Below, piece by piece: positions 1 through 11,512 of a stretch of 64,000 nt of DNA. The number at the start of each line of letters is the position of its first letter. The first letter of the stretch is position 1. Location: the NCBI GenBank assembly GCA_028274465.1, contig CM051458.1, forward strand, positions 76,323,766-76,387,765, in the 5' to 3' direction. A program made the translations under genes and the position numbers. The notes under the pieces were generated by a model, which was given only the letters and a program-made list of their open reading frames with translations, searched no databases and was not told the DNA's origin. This DNA is from Plantago ovata. Its lineage: Eukaryota; Streptophyta; Magnoliopsida; Lamiales; Plantaginaceae.

Positions 1-40
1 GTCACATTTGAATTTGGCATTATAGAAAACATGTGACCGA

Positions 41-1251
41 TCATATAAGAAGATCCATGACCAGTTTTGAACAACATTTACTGACCATGCAGGCTTGGAC
101 GAGGCGAGACGTAATATATGAGTCCAAACTTTCCTGAAAGTCTGAACCAGTAGTAGTTTGTACATCTCCTCCTCCACTACTACTCTTAGCTACCACCGGT
201 ACTTGTTCATTTATTCCATGTATATCTCCTTCAATACTACTGTCAGCTCCCACCTGTACCTGTTCATTTATTTCTGGTGCATCTCCTCCAGTGCTACTCT
301 CAGCTTCCAACGGAACTTGCTCAACCCTCTCCTGTAAATCGCCACCGCTAGTACACTCAGCTTCTACCAGTTTTTGTTCACTCGTTTCCGATGCATCTCC
401 TCCAGTGCTACTATCAGCTTCCAATGGCACTTGCTCATTCCTCCCCTGTAAATCGCCACCGCTAGTACACTCGTCTTCTACCAGTTTTTGTTCACTCGTT
501 TCCGATGCATCTCCTCCAGTGCTACTCTCAGCTTCCACTACTAGTTCCTTCTTTTCTGATAAATCGCCACCACTACTACACTCAGCTTCCACCAGTTTTT
601 GTTCACTCATTTCCGATGCATCTCCTCCACTACTACTCTCAGCTTCCAACGGCACCTGCTCATTCCTCACCGGTAAATCACCAACACTAGTACACTCATC
701 TTCTACCAGATTTTGTTCACACGTTTCCAATGCTTCTCCTCCACTGCTACTCTCAGCTTCCACAACTAGTTCCTTCTTTACTGATAAATTGCCAACACTA
801 GTACACTCAGCTTCTACGAGTTTCTGTTGACTCATTTCCGATGCATCTCCTCCAGTGCTACTCTCAGCTTCCACTACTTGTTCATTGTTTTCCGATAAAT
901 CTCCTCCACTACTACTACCCTCAGCTTCCGCAATTACTTGTTCATTGATTACCGGTACAGGCACTAACACAATTTCACAAACAGTTGCGATTTAGACACA
1001 AAGTAAAAGGCAAAAACAAACCGGACTCCAATTTCATAGCTACGAACAAACGCATTTACACTAAAAACGAGAGAGAGAGAGATTTCGGCAACACATAGGC
1101 AAATCATAAGAACGAGAGAGAGAGAGAGATTTCAGCAACACATAGGCAAATCATAAGAGCGAGAGAGAGAGAGAGATTGACCTCTGATGGGGATTCCTCC
1201 GATCATAACAGTCGCTTCCACTATCTCCACTGCTATGTTATTATCCGCCAT
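41..1251 (-). CDS. Host gene: two-exon acidic tandem-repeat protein, function unknown
   Basis: I do not recognise this gene. The ATG is at 1251-1249. Exon 1 (1251-1182) encodes 23 codons plus one base. A GT donor (1181-1180) and an AG acceptor (965-964) bound a 218-bp intron, and the phases match, so exon 2 (963-41) continues in frame to a TGA at 41. The predicted protein has 330 residues: a short N-terminal leader (MADNNIAVEIVEATV...), then 14 tandem units of 18-19 residues rich in Glu, Ser and Gly, then a non-repetitive 38-residue tail with three Cys. No signal peptide or membrane segment is seen. Every second unit tends to carry Cys (VEAECTSGGDL). A TATA box lies about 80 bp upstream. The composition suggests an intrinsically disordered protein. 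Further exons beyond the left edge cannot be excluded. It is the only likely host gene in the window and reads away from the transposon nest. Confidence 0.6.
158..949 (-). repeat. Coding minisatellite: 14 units of 54-57 bp
   Basis: Exon 2 is built of units alternating between two types: NEQVPLEAESSSGGDASE-like and SEQKLVEAECTSGGDLQE-like, with some units starting KELVVEAESS. The alternation gives a higher-order period of about 37 residues (111 bp). All unit lengths are multiples of three, so copy-number change would keep the frame. Confidence 0.85.
1068..1177. repeat. Compound (GA)n tandem repeat in the host-gene intron
   Basis: Three GA tracts of about 12-18 bp are separated by two near-identical copies of a spacer containing GCAACACATAGGCAAATCAT. 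On the gene's strand it reads as (CT)n, inside the 218-bp intron directly after the splice donor. Confidence 0.85.
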
Positions 1252-2052
1252 TGATACACGTTTGCAGCAGGTTGATTTCTGAAGAGTGAATTTGGTGTAA
1301 TTTCCATGATTTTTCTCATCGGTGGTAATATATATACTGAGTGAGTGGTAACGAAGCAGAAATGGAACCGCCAGCAACAGAAAATATCTTCCGGCCAACA
1401 GAAACCGTTACGGCGAGCTGGCATTTTCACCAAATTGATTCCCATCACCCGAACAAGTCCTGCGTTTTCGTTCTTCACCTTTTGCTAACGAAACGACGTC
1501 GACTTAACCAGAGTATCATAAAAGTGGCAAAGGCACTCTTTCTATGTTTTTGAAATTAAACATTTAGTCTAGTCTAGTCAACGCCACAGGTGGATCCATT
1601 TTTTTAAAATAAAATTCTTTTTTAAATGAAAGTAGATATTATTCCGCGTATCAAATCTCGATTGATGGGTCCCCCATTTATTTAATGTGTTATATTTATC
1701 AGGCTACATATTACATTTACAGGGTAATAAACATTAACATCAATAACGTTGTGACAATGATTTCATCAATACATACGAGATAAACGATTACGAAATGGAA
1801 ACTCACTCTTTCCTCTATTGCAAGACATCATAGAGCCACACACCGTGAGCATACAAGGGGATATTCTTGACAATCCTTAAGATCAACAAATTGTCCTTAT
1901 TGTTGAACCCAATTTGGTTTGCCTTCACAAACCGGTGGTTTCCGATTTATTTTTCCTCCGCATAACATGCCATCAAAAAGATAACAATATGATTAGTATG
2001 GCATACAAATTGTAACATAACAAGTGTGAGAAATTTAAACTATAGTACTTGT
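1252..2052. other. Host upstream/intergenic DNA
   Basis: AT-rich sequence between the host gene start and the left edge of the Tat element. Apart from the TATA box I see no coding region, RNA gene or transposon end here. Short reading frames are unsupported. Confidence 0.5.
1328..1336 (-). promoter_or_regulatory. Probable TATA box of the tandem-repeat gene
   Basis: On the minus strand the sequence AGTATATATATTACC lies about 80 bp upstream of the ATG, a normal spacing for a plant TATA box with a short 5' leader. The call rests on sequence and position only. Confidence 0.5.
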
Positions 2053-2185
2053 TGGTGTTGAAATATGTCCAGTCCGCATTTACGAACTGGAGCGGTCTAA
2101 GAGCGCGACAGAGCTCTAAAAGACTGTCCCTCAAAGGGCTCGACCACCCTTCCAGGTACGTCACCGGAGGTAGAACCTGGCAATA

Positions 2186-2790
2186 TCGATCCGAATCCGA
2201 AATCCGATCCGATCCGTAATCCGAAGTCTCACCCGAAATATACTAGTCAAATATCCGAACTTTGATCTGAAATCCGATCCGAAATCACCCGAATAAAATT
2301 GACCCGAAAACACCTGATCCAAAATTATCCGAACTCATTTGGACTCAGCTTCGTCCGATCCGAATTAAATTTGACCCGAAAATACCCGATCTGAAATTAT
2401 TCGAACCAATTTGGGCTCGAATTTGTCCGATCCGAATAAAATTTGACCCAAAAAAACTGATCCAAAATTATCCGAACCAATTTGGACTAGAATTTGTCCG
2501 ATCTGAATTAAATTTGACCCAAAAAAACCAATCTGAAATTATCCGAACAAATTTGGACTCAAACTCATCTGATCCGAATTAAAATTTGACCTGAAAACAC
2601 TCGATCCGAAATTATTCGAACTAATTTGGACTCGAAATTATTCGATCCGAATTAAATCTAACCCGAAAACAGTCGATCCGAAAATATCCGAATTAACTTT
2701 GACTCTAATTCATCTGATCCAAATAAATTTTAAACTGAATTCATCCTATCCAAATTAAATCATTTACTTGAGTTGAATTGACCTATCCAA
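2186..2790. repeat. Left subterminal GATCCGAA-motif array of the hAT-like element
   Basis: About 600 bp of degenerate repeats of GATCCGAA, ACCCGAAAA and TTTGGACTCGAA motifs, with a loose ~60-bp higher period. Subterminal short-motif clusters in hAT elements are transposase-binding regions; that role is inferred here. Confidence 0.75.
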
Positions 2791-2863
2791 ATAAAAATTA
2801 AAATGTATTAATCTTTGTTGGGACCATCTTTGTTACTTACATTAGTGAGTTGAAATTTAATTT

Positions 2864-4948
2864 TTTTGAGAAGTCGTCATAAATTATGGTAAAAAAAGCA
2901 GAGTTCAAGGTACTTAAGTTACAAACCGAACCGAATAAAAAGAGTCTAAAAGCAGTAAATTGTTCAACCAAAACGGGGAAGTATCCCACACAAAATGAAA
3001 AGACTGGCAAAAGTTTTGAATCCTTCCAAATGATCTTCTTCTCCCTTCATTGGCCAAGTGATCAGCGACGGAGTTAGCTTCCCTATAGACAAATCGAATG
3101 TGCACCTGCTCCAAATCTTGCAACCTTTCAATTGCGTCCTGCGTAAGCACCTGATGCCTTAAGTGCACTGCTTCCTCCCTGTTTAAGCAAGAAAGGAGAT
3201 ATTGTGAGTCAGTCTGAATAATTAGTTTCTTTATATTCATATCCGAACAAAGTTGTGCTCCTAGCTTTAATGCATAACATTCAGCCGTATTTATATCAAC
3301 ATCTCCTAGGTAAGTGGCATATGCTCTTATAAAATCCCCGTTATGGTTTCTCAATATACAACCTGCTCCAGCATTCTTATTAATATGGCAGACACTACCA
3401 TCAATATTTAAGCAGTAAAAGTCATGTGGTGGTGGTTCCCATTTAACCATAAGGGGATATTTTATCTTGGGCTTTTTTTCCTGTAGCATTGCATTATCTT
3501 GTAAGGCGTTGATGAGGGTGGTGTTGAACAGATGAATATTAAGAGGTGTTTGGTTGAAAATTTTGTCATTTATGAAAATCCAGATTAACCACCAGAAAAC
3601 AAAGAGTTTCAACAGTTCTTCCGTGTTAGCTTTTTCATTGAAGATGAAGTGAAGGTGGGATTGGTGCTGGTTAGTGATGGGGTTTAGAGGTTTCCTGACT
3701 CTGTTAAAGTAATGACAGTGCCATAGGAGGTGCTCCATTGTTTCATCAGTGTTGTTACAAAGGCTACAGGTGGGTGAGGTTATGATATGATGTTTATTAA
3801 GCCTGGAAGCTGTTGGGAGCCTATCATGAACCAGTAGCCAAAGGAAAAAATTTATTTTAGGAAGGAGCTTAAGATTCCAAATTCTTTCCCAAGGCCAGTC
3901 AGTATCTTGTGATTTGTTTTTCTGTATGAGGGAGTTATAGGCAGATTTTACTGAAAATTGGCCATTTTCCGATTCTCCCCATACAATATTATCGTTTACT
4001 TGGTTTCTGGGAAGTGGAATACCGATTATCTCATTTTCTAAATCATTTGGGATAATGTTTAGCAGTGATTGAGTATTCCAAGTACCATTTTGTATAACTT
4101 GGCTCACACGCAGGTGTGAGTCTTGTATAGAGTTAACATAATCACTTGTGATTTTGTTTTTCATCCATCTATCATACCAGAAATTGGTGTTATTTCCATT
4201 CCATGTGGTGGCTGAGGCAGCCTGAGAATTCTTCTTTTAACTTAACCAAGTTTTTCCAGAACCAGCTGCTCTGTGGTTTTGATTCTGCTTGTAAGACTGT
4301 AGTATTAGGGAAGTATTTATTCTTGTAAACCTTGCTCCAAAGGGATGAGGGGTCAGAAAGAAGTCTCCACAAATGTTTGAAAGAGAAGGCTTTATTAAGA
4401 ATAGATAAGTCCCTTATACCAAGTCCTCCTAGTTTTTGGGTTTGCAAACTGTGGACCATTTTATCTTTCCTCTAGATTTTCCATTACTTTTGTTATTCCA
4501 AAGGAAATTTCTGTTGAGTTCTTCAATTTTTGAAATACAAGAGGCTGGGATGGTTGTGATGGACATATAGTAGGATGGTATAGCATTTGTTATAGACTGG
4601 ATCAAAGTGATTTTGCCATCATAGGATAAATTTTTAGCAAACCAGACATTTACTTTGGTCATCACTCTATTTACAACTTGGTCAAACATATCTTTCTTTT
4701 TATGACCAAGTAGAAAAGGTAGACCTAGGTATTTGTCTAGTCTTTTGTTAGGAATAACTCTCAGTTTTGTATTATTTCTTGTTTGGTTCTGGTAGGAATG
4801 TTTGGAGAAAAAAGAATTCTACTTTTTTTCCAGCAAACTTTATGTCCAGAAGCTAAAGCATATTGTTTCAGAGTTTGTTCTATAGTGTGATAGACTTTTT
4901 ATTTGTTTTACCAAAAATAAGGCAGTCATCAGCAAAACAAAGTATTGG
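2864..4948 (-). mobile_element. 5'-truncated plant L1-type LINE
   Basis: The element is flanked by a perfect 16-bp duplication AGTTGAAATTTAATTT (2848-2863 and 4949-4964), and its 3' end shows a short T run on the plus strand, as expected for target-primed insertion. Read on the minus strand, it begins inside the reverse transcriptase at the catalytic box (FADDCLIFG) and continues through the RT thumb, a zf-RVT zinc-binding region and a C-terminal RNase H, the domain order of plant L1 elements with RNase H. The reading frame is broken by several frameshifts and stops: soon after the FADD box, near 4770, around 4430-4460, and between 4164 and 4190. Confidence 0.85.
2914..4164 (-). pseudogene. 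LINE ORF2 C-terminal part: zf-RVT and RNase H
   Basis: A 416-codon open stretch of the truncated LINE. It contains the zf-RVT segment (PKINFFLWLLVHDRLPTASR, then CSLC...HLLWHC) and an RNase H domain with the expected acidic residues in NIDGSV, NTAECYAL, IQTDSQ and the VADHLANEG end. RNase H in the intact family degrades the RNA of the RNA-DNA hybrid during reverse transcription. The upstream RT part is frameshifted and truncated, so this is not a working gene. Confidence 0.85.
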
Positions 4949-4964
4949 AGTTGAAATTTAATTT

Positions 4965-7477
4965 AAGGGTAGTATTGTATTGCATATGGTTTATTTACGT
5001 GAGTTATTAATCCTTACCACTAGAAAAGTAGAAAACGAGATTCAAGCATATAAAAATAACAAAAGCAGCCAAAGATCATATGATTTTAGGTTTTATTTCT
5101 TGGTCAAATTGGAGGGAACAATAGTAAGTAATGGGAGGGAAAGTTAAAATCAATGAGAGTAAAAATGGAGGGAGTAGCTAAAATTTGGAGGGAAATCGAA
5201 ACTGAGAAAGTAAAAGTGGAGGGAAGAGTCAAAGTGAAAATAAATGGGCTGAAAATTTATAAAATTGAGGGTTTAGGATTTTAGAGTTTTTTGTATTGTA
5301 ATAGTCCAAACTTTTGAACCCTCTTAAAACAAAATTTCTTGTGGGTATAGAAATTAAGTTTATTTATAATATTTTAATTATGATAAAAATATGATGTTAC
5401 GAGTCATAAAGTATTGTTAAAATTGATTAAATAATTTTAATTGGATCCAAATTGAGGTTAAATGCACGCCCCGGTCCCTCAATAATATGAACTGCAAATT
5501 TTATAATTTTAGAATATATATTTGTATTTATATTTGGGGTGTATATGTAAAAATCGAAAAAAACAGGTTGCTGCAAATAATTCAACTAATAATTATACTA
5601 AAAATATATATACTATGTATTACATGGTACACATTTATCTCTAAATCTCTAAATGGATGTAGTAAACTAAATTACTTCAATAATTGGCATGCCATTGATT
5701 ACCGTATATAATTTTGTAACTTGTCATTTAATATGTTTGTAATTAATATTTGATGGCTTGTTATCTGATTGATATGTGATATCGATGTTTACGGGTGTGA
5801 TTTGAGCTATATGCGAATTTTTATGAATAAAGTTGATGATCGATCGATGCTATTAATGTGAAATTGTACGTTGAAGCTATGTATATGTTGAAAGTATATA
5901 TGTCCCATAGACAACTTACGATAGGGACGATATGTGCTTCATCACATTCAATTATTGTTATTTATTTATGTTGACTTATTTATACATACTTAAACAAAAC
6001 AGGCACTGCATTTCATAAATAGATTATTCGGTTGTTTGAATCATCCTATAAAATATTCTCAAGGACTTAAGGTGATCATTAAGTTAGTAGGAGCTTGTAT
6101 GCCATTAATAAGTCCTGATTTAGCCACTAAATGAAGGTCATTGAGATACGGGATATCAATAATGCGATTGAAGCTAGCATATGTTGCATTAGATCCTGTG
6201 ACCCACTGCTACAAATGAATTTGCTTATTCATAATGAACATATGAAAACTTTGGAGAGTGTTGGCATTCCCAACCAAGAGTAGACACAGAACCATATTCT
6301 AGTCTTATTCGAGTATTAGTGAATGAAGGAACCGTATCATCATAGTACACTACATGTGGTTTGCTTTTCCTTGCGAATGTTCCTTGCATAGTAATATTGT
6401 CAATAAATCATTTAGGGATTTATTATGACTTTAATTAGATTGTTGGTTAATATATAAGGCCCTATGGGTCACATACTCACATATCAATGTGGTGTTTTTG
6501 CGAATGCGCTTTATATATTGAATTAAGTATGATTTAGATTAATATTAAATTATTATACATGAATATAATAAAATTATTATTAATTACTTTAATATTAATT
6601 TATTATTATATATGCAATATATTTTAAAAATATAATTAATTAATTTAAATTTAATTTAATTTAATAAGTGAAGACTTGAGTGCATTTGAACGGAATTTAG
6701 AACCAGGCCCGAGAAGAAAAGAGATGGAGGAAGCCATAGAGCTGGGCCTAGAGGCCCAGCAAGGAAAACAAGCAGCTGGGCCATTCAGTTGCTAATGATA
6801 TAGAGGTTTTGGGACAGCAAAAGATGTCCTATTCGTCTCACATTCTCTTTTTATTATATTCTTTGTTTTTTTTTATCTCTTTGTTATTTATTATAGTACT
6901 TTTACACTTCTCTTGTTTTTTGAAGCGACATACTTTTACACTCCGAATAGAATTCAATTTACTTAGAGTTATTATAGGAGATTAACTTGCATGAGATAAA
7001 AACAAAAAAGTATTCGGTCTATATACACGTAAAAAATAAAAGTATATCCTAATATTCTTCGTAGAGACACTGTCCAAGGTTGAAAAGAAGAATATCAATC
7101 ATGTTGATGAATAAATTCGACTAAGTTTATTGAATATTTCTTATATATTAATATTATCAAGTAGTAAATCATTTAAAAATCTACAAGACTACAATTCCAT
7201 GTTGCATATATTTGTACAAAAAGTGAAATGTTTTGAATTAGTATATCTCGGATTACATTAGTATATATATAAAACTGTTGGGGATCCAAATTGACTTGAT
7301 CTAAGATATTATTGTATGAAGGATCAAAAGCCGAATAAAATTCGAATTTCGATTAATCTTATATGGAACAACATTAAGCATTATATATATAAAATCTGAA
7401 TAAAATAAAACTTTAATCCAACTAACACCCGAATATACATCGACTCGTACTAAAATGGCTTGAAGAATTACAACCCG
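4965..7477. other. Unassigned AT-rich interior of the hAT-like element
   Basis: About 2.5 kb right of the LINE. Very AT-rich, especially 6500-6670, with no credible reading frame, RNA gene or recognisable transposon end. It may include captured or older degraded DNA that I cannot identify. Confidence 0.45.
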
Positions 7478-7835
7478 AAAAGGACCCGAATCCGAATAAA
7501 TTTAGAACCAGAATTGAGTCGATCCGAACCGGATCGAATCCGAACGGGCCCGATCCAAAATGTTAAGAACTTTTATAATCCGAAGATATTTCAAACCCGA
7601 ACAAGACCCGAAATCTAAACATCGCCCGATCCAAACAGACCCGATCCGAATGGATCCGATCCAAAATGAAAAGAAATTTTATGATCCGAATTAACCGAAA
7701 AATCGTACAAGATCCGAAATCCAAACACCATCCGACTCGATCCGATCCGATCCAATCCCATCCGAATATAATCTTTTGAGTTAATCCAATCCGATCCGAA
7801 TTGACCAATCTGTATCCGATCCGAACGATCCGAAT
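7478..7835. repeat. Right subterminal GATCCGAA-motif array of the hAT-like element
   Basis: About 350 bp with dense CCGATCC/GATCCGAA motifs in the same written orientation as on the left, not mirrored, and ending at the right TIR. Confidence 0.75.
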
Positions 7836-8568
7836 GCCATGTCTAACCAGAGGGTGGCTCGACCAACAAAGATACCGACCAGAGTTATGGGGTCGCCCTT
7901 CAAGAAAGCTCACAAAGGACAAGCTGACAAGGCGACTGAGAACCATCTCTAGGGAGCGACCACCCTTGGTGGTCAATCGAGGACCTTACGTCAAGGAAGT
8001 ACCCTCAAGGGATAGCCAGGCAGGGTCCTACTCGAGCGATGGATCACGAGGAAGGCTCGAACACCTAGGTCGACCACAACTGGTCGGTCCTTAGGTGGCC
8101 CACCTTCCAGAAAGATCCATCAAGTCTCGAAATGCCTAGAATGTCCTCCAAACCCTAGGTCAGATGTTTGGGTCAAAGCCCATGGACCTCCTTAATGGGC
8201 TTGGGCCAAAGGAGGCTTCAATCTCAGACAGACACTTGTCACGATCCTACACAAAGTGACAATAAAATATTATGAGTATATAAGGAGGCCTCATTCAAAA
8301 TCCCAAGGTAATCAATCAATACTCACCTACTCTCAATATTTCTCTCACTAGGGAAGCCTTCAACTCCCTACTCGTAAAGTCGACACTCCGGTCTGATATT
8401 CTACAGACCGGGTAAAAGACACTAACCCCCCCCCTCCTAGTTGATTTCAGGTACCAAGAAACTTTATATTTATACTCAAATGAGCGTCCTTCGAGTGAAG
8501 ACCAAAGTTTTACCCTTCGGAGAAGACTTAAGGAGAATTAGAAAGTGAACGAATTACACTTCAACATT

Positions 8569-8586
8569 TGGCGCCGTCTGTGGGAA
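8569..8586 (+). promoter_or_regulatory. Tat primer-binding site
   Basis: TGGCGCCGTCTGTGGGAA lies two bases after the 5' LTR end. This PBS type is usual in Tat/Ogre elements and is generally matched to a tRNA-Arg. It differs from the tRNA-Asp-type PBS of the Athila elements in this window. Confidence 0.8.
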
Positions 8587-8648
8587 TTTGATCGAAAGGT
8601 CATTCCTAGCCCTACTAGTCGAGCCGAGACACTCTCCTCGTGACGCTT

Positions 8649-9840
8649 TGATGAACGTGTATTTTACACCTTCATTCGAGTCTTTTTTTCACCTATTTAG
8701 CTATCATCTATGTTAATTTAGCTATATTATAGTGCATTTTATTAGAATAGTGTCACGTTTCCCTTTAGTTTGCATTTTTCAGGTTTTAGGTGGAAAACGT
8801 GATTTTCCGGGCAATTATATTGAAGAGAACGAAGAATCGGTGTTCCGAGGACATTCGTGGAGTATCTAGAAGGTTCCGGAAGGGATTTGAAGTCTAGGGG
8901 TCGAGTTTCAAGGCTTAAAGGTCACTAGAAGGCAAAATCCGAGTCCGAAAAGGAAAAGAAGTCCAAAAACGCGTTCCTCGCCGACTGGAGCTCCCGGGCG
9001 GTTCGTTCGGGATGTGGGGCGGTTCGCCCCACACCAGGCGGTTCGCTCGGTGTCTGGGGCTACTCGCCCCACGCGTTCCGAACTCCTATATATAGTTGCA
9101 AGTTTCTCTACGTTTTTCATACTTTCTCAGACCTTTTTTCATACCTTTCACATTAGTTTTAGATAGGAATTATCCAGAGCCTGTTTTGGAAATTCTTAGC
9201 ATAGGAGACTATTTTTCTTATCAATTTGGAGCTTGTGAGTTTGCGATTCTTCGGAGATTGACAACCTTCGTCGGTAACATTGTATCTCACGATTTTTCTA
9301 TTTATATTAATATCTTTCAACATGTTTTCATTCAATCTTGCTTTGATTTCTGTTGATTGCATGACATCTATGAGTAGCTAAACCTATCGTTGGTGATAGT
9401 ATGTGATTTCTTAGCTAGGGTTCTTAATTATGCATGATGGTTGTAACGCGAATCAAACTTTGAGTTATTGCTTTATTTCTTTAATCTATCTAAGTCATCT
9501 ATCTTCGTAGTGTTGAATTGAACGAAACACATTGGACAATTCATGATCTTAGATTTCTATGCAAAACGATCGGGTACTTCATGCATGATTATTAACCTGC
9601 TATGCTTTGAATGATCATACTATCACTAACTTCCATTATCCTTGATAAGAAAATTCGTGCTAAGTCGTTTGTTGAGTTTATAGTTTAAGTTAAATTAGAT
9701 AAAGCTAGTTATAGTCCTTAGAGATCGACACTCGAGGTTATTTTACTGCTACACTACGGTTTTCGTTGTAGTTGTGAATTGCCTTTGGCTAAAAACAAAT
9801 TTATTTGATTAATTGAGTCTGACAAACTTTCAGTTCATCA
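8649..9840 (+). repeat. B 5' LTR
   Basis: TG...CA ends, 1192 bp. It has a GC-rich dyad cluster (about 8991-9073) immediately upstream of a TATA box TATATATAG (9087-9095). The last ~400 bp (AAAGCTAGTTATAGTCC ... GTTCATCA) is conserved in all Athila-type LTRs of the window. Confidence 0.9.
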
Positions 9841-9843
9841 AAT

Positions 9844-9861
9844 TGGCGCCGTTGCCGGGGA
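9844..9861 (+). promoter_or_regulatory. B primer-binding site (tRNA-Asp type)
   Basis: TGGCGCCGTTGCCGGGGA, complementary to the 3' end of plant tRNA-Asp; characteristic of Athila. Three bases after the LTR. Confidence 0.9.
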
Positions 9862-10037
9862 CTATACTCCTTTTTTCTGTTTAGCTTTTATATATTTTCA
9901 GCATTCAATTCCTAGTCCTAGTAGTATTAGTCTTTTTCGTTTTTTTTTGGGTGATTTCCAGAAATTTTCTTGATTTTTGAGACTTCTAACGAGACTAATT
10001 TTCAGTTTTGAGTTACTCCTATTCCAGATTTCTAGGT

Positions 10038-11500
10038 ATGACGACCTTAAAAGCTCGCTTGACACCTACATTCTCGCAAGTCAAGAAAGGGCCAGCTATA
10101 TACTTGGAAGAAGAGTTATCAGGGTATGAGGTAACAAGTTCTGTAGTGAGAAAGATACCAAGGTTCGAAGATGGAGTGGGGATGAATCCGTTAAGTTTCA
10201 TCAGATCCTATGAGGAAGAAATAGCAAAAGTTCCAGCAAAGGGGTTCACCGAGGACCAATTATGCAGGAAATTATTTTCTTTTGCTCTGGGATATGAACC
10301 GAGAATTTGGATGGCAAGGTTAGCACCAGGATCACTGAGAACCTGGGGCCAAGTAGTAGAGGAGTTCTTGACGCGTTTTATGCCTTACCATGAGACGATT
10401 GCCTTGCGGAATCGGATCGAACACTTCAAGCAAGGAGAGTACGAGCGGTTCTGTGACACCTAAGAACGTTTTGAGCTGTATAAATGTGAGTGCTCCCATC
10501 ACCGTTTCGATGACGGGGAGCTGATTTGGTATTTTGTCGGTGGTCTACGTGATGATGTTAGGCTTCAAGTGGATGGGATGTGTGGAGGATTAGAAGAATG
10601 TACAGTTGAAGAGGCAGAGAAGGTCTTTCAAAAGTACGCCAGTGGATCTGCACCATCTGAGAGGCTAATGTCGAGTCAAGACACCAATGTGAATTCAAAT
10701 CGGGGTGAAACTAAAGGCTTATACGAAGGATATTCTGAAGACGAAGATATCAGTGAGGAGGATGAACTTGCGTTTTACGCAGGGATTAAGGCCATTGAGA
10801 ATGTTTTTGAGATAACACACGCAGGACAAGTTGAAAACAATCTTCGCATCGAAAAGGCTTTTGAAGCATCCGAAGTAACTGAGCAACTTATAGAGGAATT
10901 TAGCTTGTTGAAGTGTGAAAAGGCAGAGGAGGTTCATCAACTTGAAGGAGAGAAGATTTTAGACGAAGACGCCCCCCTAGAGGTGGGGGCGAACCGCCCG
11001 GCGTGGGGGCGAATCGCCCCCCACAGGCAGAGAGCTGGGGGCGATCCGGCTCGCTCCAGGCGAATCGCCTGGGGCAGGGGGCGTATCGCCCCCCAGCTCC
11101 AGGGAGCTGGACGACCCCAGCTCCCCTGTTTCGACACCTGAAGCTGATTTCATCAATCCCAAGCCACTTCCAACTGTTACTACTGAGGAACCTAAGTACG
11201 AAGAAGTGAATCTACTACTTCATGGAGGAAAGATGACCAAAATTCCTAATTTCGTGCGTCCTAAACGTATTGAATCTTCTGGGACCAACAATGCAGGACC
11301 AAGCACAGAACAAGAAGTTAGTGAAAGTTCCAAAGAACCTCAAGAGAAGGATGATGAACCAAGACCATCTGAGGAAGATATGGTTGATGATGAGGTCGAA
11401 GGGGGAACTCCTACGCCAGTAGTACTTCACAAATCTTCTAATCCATATGTGCCCCCGAAACCACATGTGCCATTCCCAAGTCGGATCAAGCAAAGGTTCG
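10038..11500 (+). pseudogene. B gag region (Athila-type)
   Basis: Begins at ATG 10038 (MTTLKARLTPTFSQVKK). The retrotransposon gag core is recognisable between about 10180 and 10460 and is similar in layout to the gag core of elements C, D and E but clearly diverged. In the intact family gag forms the virus-like particle. Downstream the sequence is acidic and includes a GC-rich dyad cluster. It is a fossil with a few breaks. Confidence 0.75.
10966..11118. repeat. GC-rich dyad cluster inside B gag region
   Basis: Repeats of GGGCGAACCGCCC / GGGGCGAATCGCCCC type motifs, each close to palindromic, within AT-richer surroundings. The same motif class sits in the LTRs upstream of the TATA box. Confidence 0.8.
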
Positions 11501-11512
11501 GTTTGGGGAGTT

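Larger units (their letters stand above)
2171..7845. mobile_element. hAT-like non-autonomous DNA transposon with an internal LINE
   Basis: Left end TAGAACCTGGCA and right end (read inward) TAGACATGGCA form imperfect terminal inverted repeats. They are flanked by 8-bp duplications, ACCGGAGG (2163-2170) and ACCAGAGG (7846-7853), one mismatch apart. The 3' LTR copy of the host element shows the unoccupied site at about 59822-59830. The 8-bp duplication and a TIR of the TAG..CTG.. type are typical of hAT elements. Both subterminal zones are packed with GATCCGAA-type motifs. No transposase reading frame is visible in 5.7 kb, so it would be non-autonomous. The superfamily assignment is inference from TSD length and TIR. 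Confidence 0.75.
2053..8566 (+). repeat. Tat 5' LTR, split by a hAT-like insertion
   Basis: LTR sequence occupies 2053-2170 and 7854-8566 (about 831 bp). It matches 59711-60266 almost base for base until element E interrupts that copy. It starts TGGTGTTGAAATATGTCC (or at the internal TGTTG) and ends ...CAACA just before the PBS. A TATA box (TATATAA, 8277-8283) lies about 290 bp before the LTR end. Confidence 0.85.

Noticed and set aside
291-830. Plus-strand reading frame of 179 codons opposite the host gene
   Set aside because: It mirrors the minus-strand repeat gene; repeats with units divisible by three open several frames at once. The minus strand has a promoter, matching splice phases and a start.
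2186-2790. CRISPR array or centromeric satellite
   Set aside because: The motifs are short, degenerate and continuous, without spacers, and they sit at the ends of a TIR-bounded element.
6500-6670. Matrix-attachment region or origin in the very AT-rich stretch
   Set aside because: AT content alone is not enough and the stretch is inside a transposon.
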